From Caldisericaceae bacterium (GTDB lineage Bacteria > Calditrichota > Calditrichia > Calditrichales > Calditrichaceae), in the NCBI GenBank assembly GCA_021160885.1, contig JAGHBR010000368.1, positions 1 to 10,139 of the forward strand: 10,139 nucleotides of DNA, read 5' to 3'. Under the pieces are notes generated by a model, which was not told where the DNA came from, ran no database searches, and was given only the letters and a program-made list of their open reading frames with translations. The position numbers and the translations under genes were made by a program. Shown here one piece after another: positions 1 to 7,570 of this stretch (positions within the stretch are counted from its first letter, which is position 1; each line of letters begins with the position of its first letter).

Positions 1-4
1 CTAT

Positions 5-53
5 TGCCATTCCCCCTGCCAGTCTTCGGAATGAACGGGCAGGGGGAAGGGCA
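5..53. terminator. Long imperfect hairpin beyond the GWxTD gene, possible terminator
   Basis: Positions 10-20 (TTCCCCCTGCC) are the exact reverse complement of 38-48. After one A/G mismatch (9/49) the pairing continues for four more pairs (5-8 with 50-53), giving a GC-rich stem of about 16 bp with a 17-nt loop. On the plus strand the loop contains CTTCGG, a UUCG-type tetraloop core. The hairpin lies 43 bp beyond the stop of the last operon gene, where a terminator is expected. However, no T-run follows it on the minus strand before the window ends, and on the plus strand the A/T-rich stretch (61-78) is not a clean T-tract. It could instead be an interspersed palindromic repeat, or the terminator of an off-window plus-strand gene. 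The pairing is certain; the function is inference. Confidence 0.5.
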
Positions 54-95
54 GAGTAAATTTAAAAAAAATAGTTTTTCGCCAGATTCTAAAAT

Positions 96-1502
96 TTAAA
101 ACCGGTCGCTTTGCTGCATCAGGCCTGATTTCTTTGAAATGATTTGCTGCCAGTTTGGATTTTGCAGCTCTTTCCTGTAACTGGAATGAATCAATTCATA
201 TTCTCCGAAACCACGTTCATCTACAAAAACAAATTCTGCGCCACCTTCAAGATTGTGGTAATACCAGATAACGTAGGGCAGTAAATCCATGGAACTGGGA
301 TGGCGTTCGATTTCGTCCGGTTCGCCGTACATCAGCAGAACGCGTCCGCGGTCGGTTTGCCAGCCCTCCCTGCCCATAGCTTTGAAGCGTTGATTGGCCT
401 CCTCGGCTCGTTTAAGATAGTTGATGCGAAAGGCGCCAAATGGAGTTTGATTCAATTTGTCTCGCCGATACCAGAATTGCGTCAAAAATTTACGCATGGC
501 ATTGGCGTCTTCTAAATTTTTAAAAACCTTTTCTTCCTGGCGTGTGGCAATGTATTTGGCCATCTCAAATTCTTTTTTCAGCTGGTCTTTGGTCATTAAA
601 GCCAGCGCTTCATCAATCTCTGGGGCTTCCTGAGCGTATTGTGGCTGACTTTCCTGTTGTTTACCTTTGTAAACATAAAAAGCTTTTTTGGTTGAGGCCC
701 GCTGCCCGGTTTTCACATCTTCAACTTTAATATTTAAGATGTAAGTGTTCTGAGGCAAAGCCATCACATTAAAACCGCCGATCTCCACCAGGTTGTTGCT
801 TAAAATTTTCTTTTCAACAGGTTTTCTGGACTTAACAGTATCGCCCTGGTTATTGGTCACAAAATACCAGAAACGATAATGATTTTCAGCCGAAGAATTG
901 TAGGAAAGGTTGTTCAATTCTACATAAAAATAGAGCATGGGTTGTAAAATGTCGAATACCGGACGTGGATTAGGCACTACTCGCAATCCATTTTTGTAAA
1001 AACGGTCTTTTTGTTCCGCCTTTTTCAATTCCATGCAAAATTCCAGATCCGACAAAAACAGATTTTTCTTATGGCGGATGGTATTCAGGTCAAAAACATA
1101 TTCCCCGTTGCGATTTGAAACATTGTCCACCAGTCTTACCTTAGCTTTATAATTGCCGTACGGCAGAGAAATAGGGAAGATGTCCACAAACTGATTGTAG
1201 CGGCTCATCTGACTGGTATCGTGGGCAGTGTTCTTAAAATTGTGCGCAAATCGATTGACTAAATTGCCGTTCAGGTCGAATACTTCCAAATGGTTGGTGA
1301 AGTTGGCCTGAAAAACACCGTCCTGCTGTTTATTGTAGGTCAGGTTGCCCTGAAAAATAGAAACGTAAACTTCGACGTAAGCGCTGGAGTCGGTTTCTTT
1401 AAACGAAGCGTAATCCACATTAATGGGGACAAACGTCATTTGTGCCCAGACGATGATGGGTAAAAATAATAATGCTAATGTGGATATGGTTTTTTGCTTC
1501 AT
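96..1502 (-). CDS. Secreted GWxTD-domain protein
   Basis: The 468-residue protein has an N-terminal signal peptide (K2-K4, hydrophobic 6-18, likely cleavage after V-W-A20), so it should enter the periplasm. No lipobox Cys is present. Residues about 22-275 look like beta-rich, extracellular-type sequence. A short linker rich in Gln, Pro and Glu (about 280-295) leads to the GWxTD domain: a helical part containing a FWYRRD motif, then G380-W-Q-T-D384 followed at once by RGRVLLMYGEPDEIERHP and a WYY-containing beta segment. This arrangement is typical of the GWxTD family found in Bacteroidota, Calditrichota and relatives, whose biochemical role is not established. The start is supported by AAGGTGG at 1507-1513. 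The gene begins 12 bp after the smc stop, so it is very probably cotranscribed with smc and is the last gene of the operon. Confidence 0.9.
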   Translation of the reverse strand: MKQKTISTLALLFLPIIVWAQMTFVPINVDYASFKETDSSAYVEVYVSIFQGNLTYNKQQDGVFQANFTNHLEVFDLNGNLVNRFAHNFKNTAHDTSQMSRYNQFVDIFPISLPYGNYKAKVRLVDNVSNRNGEYVFDLNTIRHKKNLFLSDLEFCMELKKAEQKDRFYKNGLRVVPNPRPVFDILQPMLYFYVELNNLSYNSSAENHYRFWYFVTNNQGDTVKSRKPVEKKILSNNLVEIGGFNVMALPQNTYILNIKVEDVKTGQRASTKKAFYVYKGKQQESQPQYAQEAPEIDEALALMTKDQLKKEFEMAKYIATRQEEKVFKNLEDANAMRKFLTQFWYRRDKLNQTPFGAFRINYLKRAEEANQRFKAMGREGWQTDRGRVLLMYGEPDEIERHPSSMDLLPYVIWYYHNLEGGAEFVFVDERGFGEYELIHSSYRKELQNPNWQQIISKKSGLMQQSDRF

Positions 1503-1514
1503 GATGCCACCTTT

Positions 1515-4500
1515 TTAATTAAATTTAACAGACACTATTTTGGATACCCCTTCTTCTTCCATGGTTACCCCATAAAGGGTTTCAGCCGCTTCCATGGTTC
1601 GCTTATTATGGGTAACCACAATGAACTGGGTATTTTTTGAAAACTTTTTTAAGGCTTCGGTAAAGCGGCCAATGTTAATATCATCCAACGGCGCATCAAC
1701 TTCGTCTAAAATACAAAAAGGACTCGGTTTAACCAGATAAATGGAAAACAACAGAGAAATGGCCGTCAAGGTCTTTTCGCCGGAAGAAAGAAGTGTCAAA
1801 GTTTGCAAACGTTTACCTTTGGTACGGATTTTAAAGATGATGTCCGCTTCCAGCGGATCGGCGTCTTCTTCCAATTCAATGGTACCTTCGCCGTTCTCGA
1901 AGAAAGATTTGAACACCGTTTCAAAATTTGCCTTGATTTGATTAAAAGTTTCCATGAATTGCTGGCGGGCTGTTTTGTTGATCTTGTCAATGGTTTCGAT
2001 CAATGATTTTTCAGCCTGCAGCAAATCGTCGCGCTGTTTGGTTAAAAAGTCAAAACGCTCTTTTTCCTCTTCGTATTCCTGAACCGCCAAAGGATTGACC
2101 TGCCCCATATTCTTAATGCGCAAACGCAATGTTTCGATGCGCTGTTCAGCTTCTTGCTCGTCAAAATCCTGGTAGGGAATGCTCACTTCAACATCTTCGG
2201 AATATTCTTTTAACGCATATTCCCTGATACTCTCAGCTTTATACTCATTTTCCTGTATCTTAAGTTCCAATTGTTTGCTTTTTTCAACGGTTGAATCGTG
2301 TTTGCGGCGATATTCTCTGGTTTGTTGTTCCAGATCGATGATTTTGGCTTTCAGTTCCTGGTATTTTTGTTCAATGCTTTGTCGGGCATCATCCAGTTTG
2401 TCTTTTTGTTCCCATAGCTTTTCACGTGCCGTTTTACGCTGTTCGGAATCAATGTCGATTTGCGTTAAGGTTTCATTAATATTTTTGATTTCATTACGCT
2501 TGCGTTCAATTTCAGCCGTTAATTCGGTAATGGATTTTTCAGTGCGCTGAATATCCGCCAGGCGGTTCTGATACTGGTTGCGCATGTTGTTGCTTTGCAA
2601 ACGGGCGCGCTGTACTTCTTCCAAAAGCGATTCCATAGCTTCGCTTTTGCGTTCGTATTCTGAAGTACGCTGTATGGTCTCTCTTTCCAATTCATTTAGT
2701 TCTTGTTGCAGCTCGTCTAACTGAGCGCTGTGATTTTCAATTTCCTTTTTCAGGCTGAAATTTTCCTTACGCAGGTCATCCATCCGCTTTTGGCCATTCT
2801 CGATTTCCTGGTTCAACTTTTTAATTTCGTACTGCAACTGGTTTTCTTTCTTGTCCAGTTCAATTTTTTCAGTTTGCTGTTGTTGCAGTTTTTGAGTGTT
2901 TTGCCGAACCTGTTCATTAAGCTGATTGATTTGCTGCTCGGTTTCCTGAAGTTCCTGGTTAACCTTTTCTAATTCGGCTTCTGTTTGTTTTAGCTTTTTT
3001 TCCAATTTGGCCAGTAATTCTTTGCGACCGACCATGGAGACGGATTTTTTACTCTCTTCGCCACTGGAAATTTCCCGATTAAAATTAACGGTTTCAGTGG
3101 TGCGCGTAATAAATCGGTACTGAGGGTATTTATTAGCCAGTTGCAGGGCCTGGTCTAAATTGTCAACCAGCACTACATCGCCGATTAACAGGTACATCAA
3201 ATCCCGGTATGGGGCTTCGTAGTGGATTTGATCAATCAAAAAGGAAAAATCATCACCAGTCCTGGAAACCGGATTGGCCGCCGGCACACGTTCCAGCGGA
3301 ATAAGCGTAATGCGCCCTTTTTTCTCCTTTTTTACGTGTTCAATGATTTGTTTCGCAGAAGAAACGGAATCGACCAGAATGTAATTGAGTGCATCACCCA
3401 GTAAGGTTTCGAGTAATGGTTTCAGATTTTCATCGGCTGAAACAATGTCAGAAAGCGTGCCCTTAATACCGGAGAATTGCTGGCGGTGGGTCATCAAATA
3501 TTTGGTGCTTTGCCAGAACCCTTCGTAGCTGGTTACGATTTGCTCAAAAAATTTCTTGCGGGAACGAATCTCTTCCAGGCTGCCCAGTAAGTTACGTCTT
3601 TCTTGATCCAGTTGATTTTTTTGCTGTGTAAGCTGATTGATTTTCCCTTCTAACTGTTCAATAGCCGCTTTAATGCGTTCCTGTTCCGAGAGAAGCTCAG
3701 TTTGTTTGGTTTGAATTCGGGCAATTTCTGTTTCCAATTGCTGAATTTCTAATTGCCATGTGGTGATTTTTTCTTCCGTTTCCTCCATCTGTTCCTGTTG
3801 AAAGCGGAAGCGGTATTCGCGCTGCGCCTGCTGATCTTTAAAATTGGAAACGTATTGAAATTTTTGGCGAAACGTTTGATTTAGCTGATCGATTTCCTGT
3901 TTTTCCTTTTGCAAAACATCTAAGTCGCTTTGCCTCTGGGCCTCAATTTCCGCCAATTTTTGTTCGGCTTCTTCTTTTTTATGACGAATTGTCTTTAATT
4001 CTGTTTGGTAGGTTTCAAGATTTTCTTTTAATAATTTAATCTTTTGTTCCGCCTGGTCGATGTCTTCAATGTAGCGGGTTTTGTTTTGCTGTAATTGTTC
4101 TTTGCGGGTTTCGGCTACCGCCTGATCCTGATTTAATTTTGCCAGCTGATCATTCAATTGGCTGATCTGTAAATTATACTGTTGAATTTCCTGTTCTAAT
4201 TTGATCTGCTCGCGTTTGTAGTCTTCCAAAAGAGCTTCATCAATTGTAATCTGATGGTAACTCTCTTCTTTTTGTTTGCTTACTTCCTGCAGCTGTTGTT
4301 TTAAAGGTCTGATTTCATCCAGCAAGGCGTGAAATCGATGAAGGCAAAGCTGGATATCTAACTTTTTTAGCTCTTCGCTGTAGTTTAGGTAGCGCCGCGC
4401 TTTGCCTACCTGGCGGGAAAGGGAATTGACTTTCTTTTCAACTTCGCTGATGATGTCGTTGATGCGTACCAGATCAGTGCGGGTGTCTTCTAATTTTTTT

Positions 4501-5033
4501 AATGCGGATTTTCGGCGGATTTTGTACTTAACAATGCCGGCCGCTTCTTCCAACAGCAAACGTCGTTCTGCTTTGTTTTCACTTAAAATGGATTCGACCA
4601 TCTTAAGTTCAATAACCGAATATGAATTTGGCCCAAGGCCGGTGTCCATGAACAGATTCAGAATGTCTTTCAGCCGCACCACTGAATTGTTGATCAGGTA
4701 CTCGCTTTCACCGGAACGGTACAGGCGCCTGGTAATAACCACTTCGTCAAATTCAGTGTTTAAAATCTTTTTATTGTTCTGAATAGTTAAAGAGACCTCC
4801 GCCATGCCCATGGGCTTTCGCTGGCGCGTACCATTAAATATTACGCTTTGCATTTTGTCGCTGCGTAAAACCGTAGTGCGTTGTTCGCCTAATACCCAGC
4901 GAACGGCATCTACAATATTGGATTTGCCTGAACCATTGGGCCCAATAATACAGGAAATCCCTTCATTAAAATCTAATTTTATTTTTTGGGCAAATGATTT
5001 AAAGCCCAGTAATTGTAATCTTGAAAGGTACAT
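1515..5033 (-). CDS. smc: Chromosome segregation/condensation ATPase Smc
   Basis: At 1172 residues this is full length for bacterial SMC (about 1,150-1,190). It forms the ring-shaped SMC-ScpAB condensin that organises newly replicated DNA. The N-terminal head has Walker A GPNGSGKS at 31-38. Two long Gln/Glu/Lys-rich coiled coils (about 170-510 and 675-970) flank a hinge at about 515-670. The C-terminal head (from about 975; NPLAVQEYEEE at N980) carries the ABC signature at 1082-1086, Walker B ending D1110-E1111 (catalytic Glu), the D-loop DAPLDD (1113-1118) and H-loop H1142. The 'SVIELKMVE' segment and 'FKSFFENGEG' region are of the Bacteroidota/FCB type. Oddities: the signature reads LSSGE instead of LSGGE, and the hinge lacks the usual GGxxGG. 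The SD AAGGAG overlaps the stop of the upstream gene. scpA and scpB are not in the window. Confidence 0.97.
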   Translation of the reverse strand: MYLSRLQLLGFKSFAQKIKLDFNEGISCIIGPNGSGKSNIVDAVRWVLGEQRTTVLRSDKMQSVIFNGTRQRKPMGMAEVSLTIQNNKKILNTEFDEVVITRRLYRSGESEYLINNSVVRLKDILNLFMDTGLGPNSYSVIELKMVESILSENKAERRLLLEEAAGIVKYKIRRKSALKKLEDTRTDLVRINDIISEVEKKVNSLSRQVGKARRYLNYSEELKKLDIQLCLHRFHALLDEIRPLKQQLQEVSKQKEESYHQITIDEALLEDYKREQIKLEQEIQQYNLQISQLNDQLAKLNQDQAVAETRKEQLQQNKTRYIEDIDQAEQKIKLLKENLETYQTELKTIRHKKEEAEQKLAEIEAQRQSDLDVLQKEKQEIDQLNQTFRQKFQYVSNFKDQQAQREYRFRFQQEQMEETEEKITTWQLEIQQLETEIARIQTKQTELLSEQERIKAAIEQLEGKINQLTQQKNQLDQERRNLLGSLEEIRSRKKFFEQIVTSYEGFWQSTKYLMTHRQQFSGIKGTLSDIVSADENLKPLLETLLGDALNYILVDSVSSAKQIIEHVKKEKKGRITLIPLERVPAANPVSRTGDDFSFLIDQIHYEAPYRDLMYLLIGDVVLVDNLDQALQLANKYPQYRFITRTTETVNFNREISSGEESKKSVSMVGRKELLAKLEKKLKQTEAELEKVNQELQETEQQINQLNEQVRQNTQKLQQQQTEKIELDKKENQLQYEIKKLNQEIENGQKRMDDLRKENFSLKKEIENHSAQLDELQQELNELERETIQRTSEYERKSEAMESLLEEVQRARLQSNNMRNQYQNRLADIQRTEKSITELTAEIERKRNEIKNINETLTQIDIDSEQRKTAREKLWEQKDKLDDARQSIEQKYQELKAKIIDLEQQTREYRRKHDSTVEKSKQLELKIQENEYKAESIREYALKEYSEDVEVSIPYQDFDEQEAEQRIETLRLRIKNMGQVNPLAVQEYEEEKERFDFLTKQRDDLLQAEKSLIETIDKINKTARQQFMETFNQIKANFETVFKSFFENGEGTIELEEDADPLEADIIFKIRTKGKRLQTLTLLSSGEKTLTAISLLFSIYLVKPSPFCILDEVDAPLDDINIGRFTEALKKFSKNTQFIVVTHNKRTMEAAETLYGVTMEEEGVSKIVSVKFN

Positions 5034-5037
5034 CGTA

Positions 5038-5043
5038 CTCCTT
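5038..5043 (-). promoter_or_regulatory. smc ribosome binding site overlapping the upstream stop codon
   Basis: The minus strand reads AAGGAG followed by a short 4-nt spacer (TACG) and the smc ATG. The first two A's of the motif are also the last two bases of the TAA stop of the GH2-like gene (5042-5044). A ribosome terminating on that gene therefore covers the smc start site, which supports cotranscription and probably translational coupling, and fixes the smc start. Confidence 0.75.
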
Positions 5044-7555
5044 AAAACAAACTTCGCGCGTTAACCATCAACTGCAAATAATCAACCCAGTAATTAGGTG
5101 GATTAAAAATAGCCCAAAAGATAAGAATTGGAATGAAATAACACAACAATAAAATAAAAAAGACTTTGGAAGTTTTAGTAATAAACAGGATATGAATACC
5201 GTTTATCAGCCGGATTTGAGTCCACAGTAAAAAAAAGGCCAATGCTATCCACAACCATTGCAGGGGATATTGAAACAGCATGTAATGATAACTGACTAAA
5301 CTTACCGGGAAAAACCAGATTAAGGGAGCGGCGGCCCAGGAGATGGTGGCAAATCCCTGACGAAAACGAATTTTAGACCGATTTACCCAGGCAAGGATTT
5401 TTAATATCAGCGCGCCAATAAAGGGTATGATCATAAACAAAAGGAAAATGAAAGTCGTGATGATAAGCTTGTTTTGGCTAAATTGTAAATATTGTTTAAA
5501 GACACCAAGTGGAATTAAAAAAATGGCTAAAATTTCCTGCAGCCAGAGTGATTTATGAAAAAAGTAAATTTGGGAAGAGAGAAAGACAGCCAGTACCAGT
5601 GAAATGAATATTTCAACAGTAATGGAATTAAAATAAGGAATTATGCGTCTTTCCCGCAGGTCAACAAAAAACCCGTAAGAATGACGTAAAGAACGCCGGA
5701 CGTTTTCCCTTAATCGTGGTACTCGGCGGTAGATTCCGAAAAAGAGCAGAGTGCTTAAAGTCATCAAAATGGAAAAGAAATTGGTGTAAGGTTTTTGTTC
5801 ACTGTATTGATCCAGTAATGTGGCTTCATCAAATTGCCAGGGATCAGCCAACAGTTTGACCCAGGTTTTTTGTTCTTTGTTCTCATCTAAAAAACCGAGA
5901 GGAACCTTTTGTTGGCTTTGCTTACTTAAATCGAAATCATTTGGATATTCGGTGAACCAGTCATGCAAACATTCAACAAAACCGCCATTGGGCTGAAAAT
6001 CATTAAGCGCTTTGAAAATTTCATTCTTAATCAACAGACTTCGGTTGACCTGATGCAATTCATCATTGTTTTTATCTTTAAGCAAATCCGGCGTCAAATG
6101 GCCGATTTTGCCTATCAAAGCAAAAGATCGAAGTTCTGCATCCGGTTGTAGAAAATGGATGGGTAAATAGCGGTCGAACAGGTAAAAATCGGAAACGCGT
6201 TCCGGAGGCAGAGGAAATGCGGGAATGGGAGAAATGTAGGTTAGTACATTTAAATTTGTTTTTAATTTACTGTTTAATATGAACATGAATTTTTGCGTGC
6301 TAGCTAAATGAAGGGGAATCTCCTGCCCCAGCCCCACAGCCGCTAATGAAGGATGGTTTTGGTAGTAAGGCTTGATTTGCTGACAAATGTTTTTGCCTGA
6401 TTCCAGCAGAAAATTTTCTGCAAAAAACTCAGCCGGAAAGCGCCAGATGGGGAACTCTGCGAAGACCATCAAACCCAAAGAATCGGCCAGATTCAGAACA
6501 ACAGCGTCTGGCAAGGTGTGAGCCAAGCGAATGGCATTAAAATTGAGCTGTTTGAGGAATTCAAACATCTCTTTCAGATCAGCGTGGTAATTGCCATTGT
6601 TAAAAACGACCGGCGAAAAGTGTAGGGTAATGCCTTTAATTTGTAATGGGTTGGCATTCAAAAAGAATTTTTGTTTTTCGATTTTAATCTTTCTGGCCCC
6701 GAAAGTTTGTCCAAAACTAAACGTTTGCGTACCGGAATCCGTTGTAAGCTGTCCTTTAACGGAAAATTGTAAAAGTTCTGGAGATTCCGGCGACCACAAA
6801 TCCTCATTGGACAGAGGGAATGTTCCGGACAGAGTGATGGTGTTGTAGCGGATTTCTTGCGAATAGCGTATTTTTTTATAAAGCGACTTTCCTGTTGATG
6901 AACGGAAAAAATTCTCTTCGACTTTAAGGCGTTTAATTGGGCCGTTCGCTTCGATAGTGTACTGGTAATTTAAGTAAAACTGAATCTCTTTTTTTACTAC
7001 GTTCATCTGGCTAATGGTCACGGTGGGAGGATTGACCAGTTGCAAGTAGACCATACCTCCCAGACCAAGAAAACGTTCTTCAGACAAATTGTACACAATG
7101 TTAGGAAAACCTTTTTCAGCAGATTCTACTCTCTTAATTTTCAAAGTCAGATTAAGAACGGAATCCTGTTCAAAAAAATCGGCAGGGATTTTAAATCGAA
7201 GGGGATTGGTACTGTTGGGAGAAAGCCCTAAAAGATGGTTGTTGGCGTAAAAGTAGCAGGCGCCATGAATATTCTGTGTAAACAGGAACACTTCCTCTCC
7301 GACCCGGCGCTTTTTGGGTAATGTTACTTTTGTGCTAAAGGTAATTTCTTTAACGTTTTTTAATAGCAAAGGAATATCAATATCTTTTTCTTTTGATAAA
7401 CCTGTAAGCTGCCAATGTTTTAAGGGAATCGATTTAATATTGTTGGTAATAGTTCCCCATTCATTGGCTTTTTTCGGCCAGGCGTAGTGTACTACATTTT
7501 CAGCCAGTAAAGCTCCAACAAAAAAGAAGATTAGCAGAAGCGTTTTAAATTTCAT
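5042..7555 (-). CDS. GH2-like periplasmic domain fused to a multi-pass membrane domain
   Basis: This 837-residue protein starts with a signal peptide (likely cleavage after A18). About 60-185 looks like the GH2 sugar-binding jelly-roll (ending FLGLGGMVYLQL). About 186-292 is the GH2 Ig-like domain (LWSPESPEL at 253-261, FGARKI at 285-290). About 297-590 is the TIM barrel (FLNANPLQIKG at 298-308, FNAIRLAH with R343, NHPSLAAVGLGQE ending E412, GGFVECLHDW at 524-533). GH2 members are beta-galactosidases, glucuronidases and mannosidases. Here the Asn of the 'NE' acid/base motif is Q411, and K483 sits where the nucleophile Glu is expected, so hydrolytic activity is doubtful. From 593 on there are about seven hydrophobic segments; the Arg-rich loop after the first suggests the GH2 part faces the periplasm. 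The start is supported by AAGGA at 7565-7569, and the gap to the preceding pdxJ-like gene is 15 bp. Family assignment is firm; substrate is unknown. Confidence 0.82.
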   Translation of the reverse strand: MKFKTLLLIFFFVGALLAENVVHYAWPKKANEWGTITNNIKSIPLKHWQLTGLSKEKDIDIPLLLKNVKEITFSTKVTLPKKRRVGEEVFLFTQNIHGACYFYANNHLLGLSPNSTNPLRFKIPADFFEQDSVLNLTLKIKRVESAEKGFPNIVYNLSEERFLGLGGMVYLQLVNPPTVTISQMNVVKKEIQFYLNYQYTIEANGPIKRLKVEENFFRSSTGKSLYKKIRYSQEIRYNTITLSGTFPLSNEDLWSPESPELLQFSVKGQLTTDSGTQTFSFGQTFGARKIKIEKQKFFLNANPLQIKGITLHFSPVVFNNGNYHADLKEMFEFLKQLNFNAIRLAHTLPDAVVLNLADSLGLMVFAEFPIWRFPAEFFAENFLLESGKNICQQIKPYYQNHPSLAAVGLGQEIPLHLASTQKFMFILNSKLKTNLNVLTYISPIPAFPLPPERVSDFYLFDRYLPIHFLQPDAELRSFALIGKIGHLTPDLLKDKNNDELHQVNRSLLIKNEIFKALNDFQPNGGFVECLHDWFTEYPNDFDLSKQSQQKVPLGFLDENKEQKTWVKLLADPWQFDEATLLDQYSEQKPYTNFFSILMTLSTLLFFGIYRRVPRLRENVRRSLRHSYGFFVDLRERRIIPYFNSITVEIFISLVLAVFLSSQIYFFHKSLWLQEILAIFLIPLGVFKQYLQFSQNKLIITTFIFLLFMIIPFIGALILKILAWVNRSKIRFRQGFATISWAAAPLIWFFPVSLVSYHYMLFQYPLQWLWIALAFFLLWTQIRLINGIHILFITKTSKVFFILLLCYFIPILIFWAIFNPPNYWVDYLQLMVNARSLF

Positions 7556-7570
7556 TTGAGAAAATCCTTT

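Noticed and set aside
61..90. A-run/T-run (AAAAAAAATAGTTTTT) as a second terminator
   Set aside because: The only stem possible is a weak A/T pairing with no GC-rich stem next to it, so it does not make a convincing terminator by itself.
2179..2550. Plus-strand open frame of 123 codons inside smc
   Set aside because: It is antisense to the smc coiled coil, with low-complexity Ser/Cys/Leu-rich sequence mirroring the Gln/Glu/Lys codons, and has no SD. A shadow frame.
4402..4782. Plus-strand open frame of 126 codons opposite the Smc N-terminal region
   Set aside because: It lies fully within a well-conserved Smc segment on the other strand, with no homology or RBS recognised.
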